DNA of 11,322 bases from Eubacterium sp. (GCA_020859645.1 JAJBVU010000143.1:1-11322); one strand, 5' to 3'. Numbered from the stretch's first letter, positions 1 to 6,859 are shown. Translations and numbers: made by a program. The notes: a model not told the origin generated them from the sequence alone.

Positions 1-35
1 ACAACCAAAAACTATTGAAAGGGGCTGTTATTATT

Positions 36-692
36 ATGGCTGTTGACCTTAAGGTCAAAAAAATAATTCTTACAATAGGCAGAGAATTCGGCAGCGGCGG
101 CAGAAAAATAGGCTCGCTTATCTCTGCAAAGTTAGGTATACCCTTTTATGATAAAGACTTGCTTAACAGAGCAGCTGAGGACAGCGGAATTGACGCCGAG
201 ACCTTTGACAAAATGGACGAAAAACGCTGTACATCTCTCTTGTTTTCGTTTGTAAGAAGGCTTGAAAAATCAGGCAGCAGACCGGAACACGATGACACCG
301 GTATTTTAAGTATGAATGAACGTCTTTATCTCATTCAAAAGCAGATTATAAAAAATATTGCAAAAGAAGGTTCCTGTATAATTATGGGAAGATGTTCAAA
401 TATTACCTTAAAAAAAGATCCTGATGCCGTTCATATTTTTATAAAGGCTAATCACGATTTTAAGGTTAAAAATATCAATGAGCTTAAAAAGCTTGAAAAA
501 AATGCAGCTGAAAAGCTTATTAAAGAAACGGATAAGGAAAGAGCCGCATATTTTAAATATTATACCGGCGGCTTAAAGTGGGGTCAAAGCGAAAACTATA
601 ACTATATTATAGACAGCTCCGTTTTGGGTCTTGAGGGCACGGCAGATCTTATTTGCGACTTGGCTTTAAGAAAGCTTAATATACATAACTAA
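36..692 (+). CDS. Cytidylate kinase-like family P-loop protein
   Basis: The 218-residue product resembles the cytidylate-kinase-like family of Clostridia, predicted cytoplasmic nucleoside monophosphate kinases whose substrate is mostly unproven. A glycine-rich phosphate loop, GREFGSGGRKIG, lies at residues 15-26. A second conserved-looking block, IIMGRCSNI, is near residue 115. An Arg/Tyr-rich lid-like segment, DKERAAYFKYY, is near 166-176, followed by W182 and the C-terminal YNYIIDSS. The loop ends in Arg-Lys rather than the usual Gly-Lys-Thr, which is normal for this family and unlike true Cmk. The start is ATG 36, with AAAGGGG (18-24) 11 nt upstream; the in-frame TTG at 15 overlaps that ribosome binding site and is unlikely. 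The stop is 26 nt before asd, so it may belong to the same transcript. Nothing links it functionally to lysine synthesis. The family call is fairly sure; the substrate is unknown. Confidence 0.85.
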   Translation: MAVDLKVKKIILTIGREFGSGGRKIGSLISAKLGIPFYDKDLLNRAAEDSGIDAETFDKMDEKRCTSLLFSFVRRLEKSGSRPEHDDTGILSMNERLYLIQKQIIKNIAKEGSCIIMGRCSNITLKKDPDAVHIFIKANHDFKVKNINELKKLEKNAAEKLIKETDKERAAYFKYYTGGLKWGQSENYNYIIDSSVLGLEGTADLICDLALRKLNIHN

Positions 693-718
693 AATATACA
701 ATATAAGAGGTGTTTTAT

Positions 719-1717
719 ATGAAAAAGGTTAATTTGGCGGTTGTAGGCGCTACGGGTATGGTAGGCAGAACCTTTATTAAGGTTTTGGAGGAAAAGGATC
801 TTCCCATTGAAAATATTTGGTTCTTCGCTTCAAAGCGTTCCGCAGGCAGCACAATAACATTTAAGGGTAAGGAATATACTGTTGAAGAACTGACGGAAGA
901 GAGCTTCGACAGAGGCATTGACATTGCTCTCTTCTCAGCAGGGGGAAGCACAAGCGAAAGGTTTTCTCCTATTGCGGCTGAAAAAGGCTGTGTAGTTATC
1001 GATAATTCCTCCGCTTGGAGAATGGATCCCGAGGTTCCCCTTGTTGTTCCCGAAGTAAATCCCGAGGACGTAAAGTGGAACAAGGGCATTATTGCTAACC
1101 CCAACTGCTCCACAATTCAGGCTGTTGTGGCTTTAAAGCCCCTTGACGACGCCTTCGGAATTAAGAGAGTTGTCTATTCAACATATCAGGCTGTTTCAGG
1201 CGCAGGCAGAGCCGGATGGGAGGATTTGGAAAACGGTCTTAAGGGCGAAGAGCCTAAGAAGTTCCAACATCCTATCGCTAATAACTGCTTACCCCATATC
1301 GATGTATTTACTCCCGGCGGATACACAAAAGAAGAAATCAAAATGATCAACGAAACAAGAAAGATTTTGCATAAGCCCGATCTTCGTGTTACCGCAACCT
1401 GTGTAAGAGTTCCCGTATTCAACTCACACAGCGAATCAATCAATGTTGAGTTTGAAAAGCCAATTTCAGTAAAAGAGGTTGTTGACACACTTGCTCAGTC
1501 TGAAGGCATTATTATCGAAAACGATTTTATGCACGATGAATATCCTCTTGCTATTCAGGCAACAGGCACAGACGAGGTTTATGTAGGAAGAATCAGACGT
1601 GACAACTCAGTGGAAAACGGAATTAACATTTGGGTTGTTGCAGACAATATCAGAAAAGGCGCTGCTTCAAACGCAGTTCAAATCGCAGAATATATGATTA
1701 AAAACGATTTGGTTTAA
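719..1717 (+). CDS. asd: Aspartate-semialdehyde dehydrogenase
   Basis: Reduces L-aspartyl-4-phosphate to L-aspartate-4-semialdehyde with NADPH, the branch-point step for lysine, diaminopimelate, threonine and methionine. The 332-residue length is typical of the bacterial enzyme. The N-terminal Rossmann motif VVGATGMVGR is at about 8-17. The catalytic cysteine is C130 in ANPNCSTIQ, and the general-base histidine is H237 in RVPVFNSHSES, with substrate-binding R230 just before it. The motif SGAGRAG near 160 is also family-typical. The start is ATG 719, 8 nt after AAGAGG (705-710); the upstream in-frame GTG at 710 overlaps that site and was rejected. dapA starts 12 nt after the stop, so the two are surely co-transcribed. 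There is no room for a lysine riboswitch or T-box leader between this gene and the previous one, so any such control would lie upstream of the window. Confidence 0.97.
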   Translation: MKKVNLAVVGATGMVGRTFIKVLEEKDLPIENIWFFASKRSAGSTITFKGKEYTVEELTEESFDRGIDIALFSAGGSTSERFSPIAAEKGCVVIDNSSAWRMDPEVPLVVPEVNPEDVKWNKGIIANPNCSTIQAVVALKPLDDAFGIKRVVYSTYQAVSGAGRAGWEDLENGLKGEEPKKFQHPIANNCLPHIDVFTPGGYTKEEIKMINETRKILHKPDLRVTATCVRVPVFNSHSESINVEFEKPISVKEVVDTLAQSEGIIIENDFMHDEYPLAIQATGTDEVYVGRIRRDNSVENGINIWVVADNIRKGAASNAVQIAEYMIKNDLV

Positions 1718-1729
1718 GGAGGGATTTAT

Positions 1730-2614
1730 ATGTCGCTTTTTACCGGTGCAGGGGTTGCAATAGTTACCCCCTTTAAAGAGGATGGTTCAGTTAATTATGA
1801 CGCTCTCGAAAGAATGATTGAATTTCAGATTGAAAACGAAACAGACGCTATTATTATCTGCGGAACAACAGGCGAAGCTTCAACTCTCACAGATGATGAG
1901 CAGATTGACACTATTTCTTGTGCTGTTAAAGCTGCCGCCAAAAGAGTTCCCGTAATTGCCGGAGCAGGGTCAAATGACACAAAGCACGGCTGCGAGCTTT
2001 GCAAGAGAAGCGAAAAAGTAGGCGCAGACGGTCTTTTAATTGTTACGCCTTATTACAACAAAACCACACAAAAAGGTCTTGTGGAATATTATAAGTCAAT
2101 GGCAGGAAGTGTTAATATTCCCGTAATTATGTACAGCGTAGCAGGCAGAACAGGGCTTAATATTAACCCCGAAACAGTTTATAAGCTTTGCGACGTTGAA
2201 AACGTTGTGGCTATTAAAGAAGCTTCGGGCAACATCGGTCAGGTTGCGGAAATCGCAGCTCTCTGCGGCGACAGAATTGACATTTATTCAGGCAATGACG
2301 ATCAAATTCTTCCTCTTCTTTCCTTAGGCGGAAAGGGCGTTATTTCAGTTTTGTCAAATGTTGCTCCCAAAAATACACACGATATGGTTATGAAGTTCCT
2401 GTCAGGTGACATTGAAGGTGCTAAGAAGCTTCAGCTTGAAGCAATCAATCTTATTAAAGCCCTGTTTATAGAGGTTAACCCCATTCCCGTTAAGGCAGCC
2501 CTTAATATGATGGGTATGGAAGCCGGAGGCTACAGAGCGCCTCTTGTTGAAATGACTGAGGAACATATTAAGGTTCTCGAAAATGCTATGAAGGGCTACG
2601 GTCTTATAAAATAA
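1730..2614 (+). CDS. dapA: 4-hydroxy-tetrahydrodipicolinate synthase
   Basis: Condenses pyruvate with aspartate semialdehyde, the committed step to diaminopimelate and lysine. The 294-residue TIM-barrel protein is the usual length. K163 in VAIKEASGN is the Schiff-base lysine. The Thr pair is T46/T47 in CGTTGEAS, the tyrosine from the neighbouring subunit is Y109 in TPYYN, and the catalytic Y135 and carboxylate-binding R140 sit in YSVAGRTG. That last block differs from the common YNVPxRTG by Asn to Ser and Pro to Ala, but the catalytic Tyr and Arg are kept, so activity is expected. ATG 1730 follows AAGGAGGG (1717-1723) at ideal distance, and this site overlaps the asd stop codon. The gene lies between its pathway partners asd and, after one GNAT gene, dapB. 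Confidence 0.97.
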   Translation: MSLFTGAGVAIVTPFKEDGSVNYDALERMIEFQIENETDAIIICGTTGEASTLTDDEQIDTISCAVKAAAKRVPVIAGAGSNDTKHGCELCKRSEKVGADGLLIVTPYYNKTTQKGLVEYYKSMAGSVNIPVIMYSVAGRTGLNINPETVYKLCDVENVVAIKEASGNIGQVAEIAALCGDRIDIYSGNDDQILPLLSLGGKGVISVLSNVAPKNTHDMVMKFLSGDIEGAKKLQLEAINLIKALFIEVNPIPVKAALNMMGMEAGGYRAPLVEMTEEHIKVLENAMKGYGLIK

Positions 2615-2656
2615 TTAAGAAAAGGGCTTTTTCTCTCAGAAAGGAGATTGTTTTTT

Positions 2657-3217
2657 ATGATGAAGGATATTGGCATGAGACGCCTTGAAACAGACAGACT
2701 TATTCTCAGAAAAATTACCCTTGACGACGGCTCCGCCATGCTTTCAAACTGGGCGTCTGACGAAAAAACAACCGCTTATTTGTCATGGTGCGCTCACAAA
2801 AGCCTTAAGGAGACAAGAGCCGTTATTCACAAGTGGGTTGAGGCTTACTCAAGACCTCTCGGCTATAACTGGGGTATACAAATTAAGGAAACGGGCGAGC
2901 TTATAGGCAACATTGAGGTTGTTTCCAAAAATGCCGGTCAGCAGCTGTGTCAGGTTGCTTTCTGTATAGGCTCAAAATGGTGGAACAACGGCTATGCCAC
3001 AGAAGCCCTTAAAGAGGTTTTAAACTTTCTTCTTAACAAGGTAGGCTTCTATGTGGTTGAAGCCCAGTATCTGGCTGAAAACCCCGCTGCCGGAAAGGTT
3101 CTTATGAAAGCCGGAATGATTAAAGACGGTGTTATGAGAAAAAGATATATGGGCAAAAGCGAGCCTATGGAGCTTGTTATGATAAGATACAGCATTATTA
3201 AATCGGAGCTTTTCTAA
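2657..3217 (+). CDS. GNAT acetyltransferase, RimJ/RimL type
   Basis: The 186-residue protein is a predicted acetyl-CoA-dependent N-acetyltransferase of the RimJ/RimL (Acetyltransf_3) group. It opens with RRLETDRLILRKI, the standard first strand of the family. The acetyl-CoA pyrophosphate loop appears as WWNNGYATEAL near 115-125, with Asn where Arg or Gln is common. The C-terminal block AENPAAGKVLMKAGM is the usual Asn-rich helix before the last strands. The acceptor could be a protein N-terminus, an amino acid, a polyamine or an antibiotic; the sequence does not decide. ATG 2657 follows AAGGAG (2641-2646) by 10 nt; the adjacent ATG 2660 is equally possible. It sits between dapA (42-nt gap) and dapB (15-nt gap), so it is made with the diaminopimelate enzymes. 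It is not DapD or DapH, which have the left-handed beta-helix fold. Confidence 0.88.
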   Translation: MMKDIGMRRLETDRLILRKITLDDGSAMLSNWASDEKTTAYLSWCAHKSLKETRAVIHKWVEAYSRPLGYNWGIQIKETGELIGNIEVVSKNAGQQLCQVAFCIGSKWWNNGYATEALKEVLNFLLNKVGFYVVEAQYLAENPAAGKVLMKAGMIKDGVMRKRYMGKSEPMELVMIRYSIIKSELF

Positions 3218-3232
3218 AAGAGGTAATTACTT

Positions 3233-3997
3233 ATGACAAAAATTATAATGCACGGATATAACGGACATATGGGCAGAGTTATCTGCGATATAGTTTCAAA
3301 GGATAAGGACTGTGAAATTGCAGCCGGGGTTGACGTTGTAGAAAGCAATGCGCCTTTCCCAACTTTTACCGACATTAACCTTTGCAATATTGACGCCGAT
3401 GTTATAATCGACTTTTCCACTGCTTCCGCTGTAGACAGCGTTGTTAAATATGCTGTTAAGAAAAATATTGCCGCTGTTATTTGCACAACGGGCTTAAGTG
3501 ATGAAACTCTTTCACTCATTAACGAGGCTTCTGCCGAAATACCTCTTTTCAGATCCGCAAATATGAGCATAGGCATAAACCTTATTTGTTCTATTTTAAA
3601 GAAATATGCTCCTATTTTGGATGAAGCGGGTTTTGATATTGAAATTTTGGAAAAGCATCATAATCTTAAGCTTGACGCACCCAGCGGAACAGCTATTTTG
3701 CTTGCAGACAGCATAAACGAAAGTATGGGGGGTAAATTCGATTATGTCTATGACAGAAGCAATGTAAGAAAACAGCGTAACCGCAGCGAAATAGGCATTT
3801 CAGCTATGAGAGGCGGAACAATCGTAGGGGAACACTCTGTTATGTTTGCCGGAAGAAATGAAGTTATAGAGATAAACCATTCTGCACAGTCTAAAGAGGT
3901 TTTTGCAGTAGGCGCAGTTAAGGCAGCTAAATTTTCAGCCGGTAAAGCGCCCGGTCTTTATGATATGCAGGATGTTATGAAGGACAGCTTACAATAA
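3233..3997 (+). CDS. dapB: 4-hydroxy-tetrahydrodipicolinate reductase
   Basis: Reduces 4-hydroxy-tetrahydrodipicolinate with NAD(P)H to tetrahydrodipicolinate, the last step shared by the diaminopimelate pathway variants. The 254-residue length is typical. The nucleotide-binding motif HGYNGHMGR is at 7-15, DFSTA at 60-64, and CTTGL at 84-88. The catalytic and substrate-binding block EKHHNLKLDAPSGTA starts at 140, giving H142 and K146 as the equivalents of E. coli H159 and K163. The C-terminal FAVGAVKAAKF helix is also typical. ATG 3233 is preceded by AAAAGAGG (3216-3223), which overlaps the stop of the GNAT gene. After it the operon seems to end or be re-initiated, since a separate promoter lies in the next gap; no terminator is visible there. 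Downstream pathway genes (dapL, dapH, lysA) are not in this window. Confidence 0.97.
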   Translation: MTKIIMHGYNGHMGRVICDIVSKDKDCEIAAGVDVVESNAPFPTFTDINLCNIDADVIIDFSTASAVDSVVKYAVKKNIAAVICTTGLSDETLSLINEASAEIPLFRSANMSIGINLICSILKKYAPILDEAGFDIEILEKHHNLKLDAPSGTAILLADSINESMGGKFDYVYDRSNVRKQRNRSEIGISAMRGGTIVGEHSVMFAGRNEVIEINHSAQSKEVFAVGAVKAAKFSAGKAPGLYDMQDVMKDSLQ

Positions 3998-4008
3998 AGT
4001 TTTACCAC

Positions 4009-4037
4009 TTTACAATCGGGCAAAAAAGCTTTATACT
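4009..4037 (+). promoter_or_regulatory. Sigma-A promoter for mecA
   Basis: TTTACA (4009-4014) and TATACT (4032-4037) are separated by exactly 17 nt. Each hexamer has five of six consensus bases. It lies in the 63-nt gap between dapB and mecA and would start transcription near 4044, just before the mecA ribosome binding site, giving a very short leader. Inferred from sequence only. Confidence 0.65.
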
Positions 4038-4060
4038 GTTTATGAAGGATGTGAATTTTT

Positions 4061-4717
4061 ATGAAGATGGAAAAAATCAGCGACACCCAAATTAAATTTA
4101 TACTCACAAAATCCGATTTAATAAGCAGAAACCTTAGTTTAACCGACCTTGCTCACCAAAATGAAAAAACATCACAACTTTTTAAGGAAATGTTAGACAA
4201 GGCTGTTAAAAATTTTAACCTAAAGCCCGAAGCTAATCCATTTATGATAGAAGCTATGCCTATGAATGACGGAATAATGATTCTTATTTCAAAGGTTGAC
4301 AGTGACAAGTCCTTAAACAGCGGTTTTGACTTTTTGCCCGAAACACTTAAAAGCGGCAGATTTAGGCAGGGTTCTTTTTTGGATTTAAAGGAAGAGTCTG
4401 CTCCATACATAAGCCGAAAGGACGCTAAATACAGCGTTTTTGCTTTTAAATCTATGGACACAGCCACTATTGCAGCAAAGAGAGTAAACTCCGGCTTTGA
4501 GGGTGAAAGCTCACTGTTTAAGCTTAAAGACAGCTTTTATATTTTAATTAAAAGAAGAAAGCACAAAAATGAGCTTCAGACAGATTTTTTGGAAACAGCC
4601 CTTTCTGAATACGGCAGAAAACAGACATCTAACTCCGTTTCGGCAGCCTACATAAAAGAGCATGGCGAGGTTATTATAGCAGACAGAGCAATTAACATAT
4701 TATCCGAGATTTTTTAA
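4061..4717 (+). CDS. mecA: MecA-type ClpCP adaptor protein
   Basis: MecA-family adaptors deliver substrates (ComK in B. subtilis) to the ClpC-ClpP protease and help ClpC assemble. The 218 residues equal the length of B. subtilis MecA. The N-terminal substrate-binding domain (about 1-80) starts MKMEKISDTQIKFILTKSDL and contains TSQLFKEMLDKA, matching the family pattern. A variable Lys/Ser-rich linker (about 82-118) follows, with no acidic run as in B. subtilis. The C-terminal ClpC-binding domain begins near YSVFAFKSMDTA and ends AINILSEIF. ATG 4061 follows GAAGGAT (4044-4050); M3 (ATG 4067) is a less favoured alternative. Its own promoter (4009-4037) suggests partial independence from the dap genes. 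The target in this organism cannot be told from sequence, and no competence gene is present here. Confidence 0.88.
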   Translation: MKMEKISDTQIKFILTKSDLISRNLSLTDLAHQNEKTSQLFKEMLDKAVKNFNLKPEANPFMIEAMPMNDGIMILISKVDSDKSLNSGFDFLPETLKSGRFRQGSFLDLKEESAPYISRKDAKYSVFAFKSMDTATIAAKRVNSGFEGESSLFKLKDSFYILIKRRKHKNELQTDFLETALSEYGRKQTSNSVSAAYIKEHGEVIIADRAINILSEIF

Positions 4718-4756
4718 GACATTTCTAATACGCACTAAACGAAGGAGAACGGTAAA

Positions 4757-5329
4757 ATGATTAACTTATTTTATTTTTTAAACGGAAGCCTTGCAGATGC
4801 GGCTGAAGCGGTAAGCGAAACTACCACTGCTGCAGCCAAAAGCAGCGGTTTTCACCTTTCGGGGATGGACATAACTTTAATTTTAATTGTGGTTTTGGCA
4901 GCTGCTGTTGTTGGGCTTTTCTTTTTAAGCCGCTGGGCTTCAAATAAATATGATACTCAGCAGACACAAATCAATAAAATGAAACAGCAGGTAACAATCT
5001 ATGTTATAAGTAAAAAGCATGACAAGCCTTCTAACGTAAACCTGCCGAAGGTTGTTATGGAACAGATGCCTAAGCTCGGCAAGCAGATGAAAATGTATTT
5101 TGTTCAGGCGAAGATTGGTCCTCAGATTGTTACTCTTATTACGGAAAAGAATGTTTATAATGCTATTCCCGTAAAGAAAAACGTTAAGGCTGAAATTGCC
5201 GGTCTTTATATAGTTTCTATAGCCGGTCTTAAGTCAGCTGAGGAAATGAAGAAGGAACAGAAAGCCAAAAAGCAGGCAGCCAAGGCAAGAGAAAAGGCTG
5301 AAAAAGCCGCTGATAAGAAAAAGAAATGA
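4757..5329 (+). CDS. Single-pass membrane protein with basic C-terminal tail, function unknown
   Basis: I do not recognise a named family for this 190-residue protein. An N-terminal stretch, MINLFYFLNG, is weakly hydrophobic but short for a signal peptide. A Ser/Ala/Thr-rich segment follows (about 11-36). One clear membrane helix spans about 38-58 (DITLILIVVLAAAVVGLFF). A compact domain of about 75-160 with several beta-strand-like stretches (QQVTIYVISKK, QMKMYFVQAKI, PQIVTLIT, AGLYIVSIAG) comes next, then a Lys/Ala/Glu tail (about 160-190) ending in four lysines that is probably helical. The positive-inside rule puts the domain and tail in the cytoplasm and the short N-terminus outside. ATG 4757 has AAGGAG (4742-4747) 9 nt upstream. 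The gene is 39 nt after mecA with no promoter between, and it ends 5 nt before an intrinsic terminator, so it is the last gene of the mecA unit. It is clearly coding: good ribosome binding site, normal composition, no competing frame. Confidence 0.8.
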   Translation: MINLFYFLNGSLADAAEAVSETTTAAAKSSGFHLSGMDITLILIVVLAAAVVGLFFLSRWASNKYDTQQTQINKMKQQVTIYVISKKHDKPSNVNLPKVVMEQMPKLGKQMKMYFVQAKIGPQIVTLITEKNVYNAIPVKKNVKAEIAGLYIVSIAGLKSAEEMKKEQKAKKQAAKAREKAEKAADKKKK

Positions 5330-5333
5330 TAAC

Positions 5334-5375
5334 AAAAAACACCGTCAGAAAATTTTCTTTCGGTGTTTTTCTTTT
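5334..5375 (+). terminator. Rho-independent terminator, probably bidirectional
   Basis: The arms ACACCG (5339-5344) and CGGTGT (5361-5366) are extended by A-runs on the left and T-runs on the right, and an inner AGAA/TTCT pairing closes the loop. TTTTTCTTTTT follows on the + strand. On the - strand the same stem is followed by TTTTTTGTT. It therefore suits both the gene ending at 5329 and the opposing HAD gene ending at 5501. Confidence 0.9.
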
Positions 5376-5408
5376 TAATGTATATTTTTTACTTTTGTGT
5401 TAATAATA

Positions 5409-5454
5409 TTAATATAAGCGAGTTGAAAAAGACTTTTCGGTTTGCTTATATTAA
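5409..5454 (+). repeat. 21-bp inverted repeat with 4-nt loop
   Basis: The arm 5409-5429 pairs without a break with 5434-5454, leaving the loop AGAC (5430-5433). The outer 11 bp (TTAATATAAGC with GCTTATATTAA) and inner 5 bp (GAAAA with TTTTC) are Watson-Crick. The middle five pairs include four G-U wobbles that exist only if the + strand is transcribed; on the - strand they become A-C mismatches. No U-tract follows, so it is not a standard terminator. Function is unknown. Confidence 0.75.
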
Positions 5455-5483
5455 ACCGGCAGCTTCCCCCGGTATGCCGGTTT
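5453..5483. repeat. GC-rich 9-bp inverted repeat
   Basis: AAACCGGCA (5453-5461) is the exact reverse complement of TGCCGGTTT (5475-5483), around a 13-nt C-rich spacer. An alternative CCGG-TATG-CCGG hairpin within it is also possible. It overlaps the previous stem by two bases and stands out as GC-rich in an AT-rich gap. Confidence 0.65.
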
Positions 5484-5485
5484 TG

Positions 5486-5511
5486 GGAAACGGTGACTAA
5501 TCAGCGTTTCC
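5486..5511. repeat. Inverted repeat over the 3' end of the HAD gene
   Basis: GGAAACG (5486-5492) pairs with CGTTTCC (5505-5511). After one mismatch, TGA (5494-5496) pairs with TCA (5501-5503) around the loop CTAA. The right arm contains the stop codon and last codons of the opposing HAD gene, so a hairpin could form at the very end of that coding region. Confidence 0.6.
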
Positions 5512-6316
5512 TTATTACATATCTTAAACCCTCCGCAAAGCCGCCGTTGTCGCAGTCAAGCTCAGTGACATAGTCGGCTTTTTGTTTGCACTCTTCTATT
5601 GCGTTGGCTACGGCTATGCCGAAGCCTGCAGCTTCTATCATTTCAATGTCGTTTTCATTGTCGCCTATTGCCGCAAAGTCAGACAGAGGCTCACCTAATA
5701 TTTCCGCAAGCTCTTTTATTGCGGTACCCTTGCTTTTGCCCTTAGCCGCAAATTCAAAAAGATCTACAGATGAAAAGTAGGTTTCGGCATTTATGTCCTT
5801 GCCCAGTTTTTCAATAACCTCTTCGTATGCTTTGTAAAGGTCATTGTGATCTCCTATCATAATTATTTTTTGAATGTCCCCTGTCATAACATCTCTTAAA
5901 TCGTCTGCCTGATTTAAAATCAGCGATGAATTAAAAGCATATCTCTTTGTAACAGCCGTTATGTTTTGGGTATAGAGCCTGCTGTCTGCATAACACAGTG
6001 TATTGGGCACTCTTTTGCATACTATTTCCGCTACATTTCTTGCAGTTTCACCGTCTAAGAGATTTTCCGTAAGAACCTTTTTGCTCTTTGCTTCATAAAT
6101 TCGGCATCCGTTATAGGCAATTATATAGTTGCCTTCATAGTCAAGACCTAACTTTTCCGCAAAAATATCCAGAGACATATTTGATCTTCCGCTTGAAATA
6201 ATCACGTTTATGCCTGCTTCTCTTGCTTCTTTAATTGCTTCTATATTTTCTTTGGGAATGCTTTTATCCACTCTTAAAAAAGTACTGTCTAAATCGGTAA
6301 CAAAATATTTAATCAT
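5501..6316 (-). CDS. Cof-type HAD-superfamily phosphatase
   Basis: The 271-residue protein is a predicted cytoplasmic Mg-dependent phosphatase of the Cof/YidA (HAD IIB) type, acting on sugar phosphates, flavin or pyridoxal phosphate, or other small metabolites. Motif I is DLDST (8-12), with nucleophile D8 and acid/base D10; Ser replaces the usual Gly at residue 11. Motif II is ISSGRS with S42. The motif III lysine is K192 in AAKGKSKGTAIKEL, and motif IV is GDNENDIEM (218-226) with D219 and D223. The cap domain, about 85-185, is of C2 type. The start has GAGGAG (6321-6326 on the reverse strand) only 4-5 nt away. The gene is 15 nt behind the DUF4446 gene and so is probably the last member of the par transcript. 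The stop is followed by inverted repeats and a bidirectional terminator. The substrate cannot be assigned. Confidence 0.92.
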   Translation of the reverse strand: MIKYFVTDLDSTFLRVDKSIPKENIEAIKEAREAGINVIISSGRSNMSLDIFAEKLGLDYEGNYIIAYNGCRIYEAKSKKVLTENLLDGETARNVAEIVCKRVPNTLCYADSRLYTQNITAVTKRYAFNSSLILNQADDLRDVMTGDIQKIIMIGDHNDLYKAYEEVIEKLGKDINAETYFSSVDLFEFAAKGKSKGTAIKELAEILGEPLSDFAAIGDNENDIEMIEAAGFGIAVANAIEECKQKADYVTELDCDNGGFAEGLRYVIRKR

Positions 6317-6331
6317 ATTGCTCCTCTCTGT

Positions 6332-6859
6332 TTAGTGTGAGGCGATCGCCCTGTCAACCGCATCCATTTCTTCCTTAGATAGTCTGTATCTTGAATCCTT
6401 TTCGTCGCCTTTACCCTTTCTCACCGGCTTAAGATAGGTAAAGCTGCCCTGTCTTGTATAAATTCCCGTAATTACAAATCCGCTGTAGGTGTTGTCCAAA
6501 AGTGCTATTGAAAATGACATATCTCCGCCGATTTCAGGAAAGGGATTGTATCTCACAACTCCAACCCTCTGAATTATATATGTGAGCCTTTCTTCAACCT
6601 CACTCATTTTAGCCAAAATTTCCTGCTCCTGCTTATCAACTGTTCTGCTCTGCTTAATAAAGTCCACAAACATTTTTTCCAAATTAAGCCCTGCAAAGTC
6701 CGACCCCATAAACTCTTCTACTTCATCGGCTATTTTTCCCTGTCTTGAGGTCAGGCAAATATTCCAAATAAACAAAATAAGACACACTGCCGCCAAAACC
6801 CCAAAAGCTATCAGTACAGCCATAGGGTTTGCCGCAAGACTTAAAACATATTCTTCCAT
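6332..6859 (-). CDS. DUF4446 family membrane protein
   Basis: The 175-residue protein matches the DUF4446 family, found next to parB in many Clostridia and without known function. An N-terminal membrane helix spans about 13-36. A predicted coiled-coil segment (about 60-98, rich in Glu, Lys and Gln) follows. The conserved cytoplasmic domain contains VRYNPF (102-107), GGDMSFSIALLD (111-122) and SGFVITGIYTRQG, and the C-terminus has the LSKEEMDAVDRAI motif. The start codon overlaps the parB stop by one base (TGATG), which implies translational coupling. The fixed position behind parB and the membrane anchor suggest a role near origin segregation or the envelope, but this is only context. Confidence 0.9.
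   Translation of the reverse strand: MEEYVLSLAANPMAVLIAFGVLAAVCLILFIWNICLTSRQGKIADEVEEFMGSDFAGLNLEKMFVDFIKQSRTVDKQEQEILAKMSEVEERLTYIIQRVGVVRYNPFPEIGGDMSFSIALLDNTYSGFVITGIYTRQGSFTYLKPVRKGKGDEKDSRYRLSKEEMDAVDRAIASH

Noticed and set aside
693..718. Lysine riboswitch or T-box leader before asd
   Set aside because: Only 26 nt separate the genes, far too short for either; no T-box core or lysine aptamer sequence is seen.
715..1113. A 132-codon - strand open frame within asd
   Set aside because: It is a shadow of the well-conserved asd gene with no ribosome binding site. The same holds for the antisense frames within dapB, mecA, parB, pepF and the HAD gene.
2614..2640. Short A/T-rich inverted repeat (AGAAAA...TTTTCT) after dapA as a terminator
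   Set aside because: The stem is almost all A-T with a small loop and no T-tract after it; the ribosome binding site of the next gene follows at once, so it would not stop transcription reliably.
5381..5410. Promoter for a + strand small RNA before the 21-bp stem (TTTACT and TAATAT)
   Set aside because: The possible -10 at 5410-5415 lies inside the stem, so the transcript would start within the 5' arm and could not form the full hairpin. AT-rich DNA gives such matches by chance.
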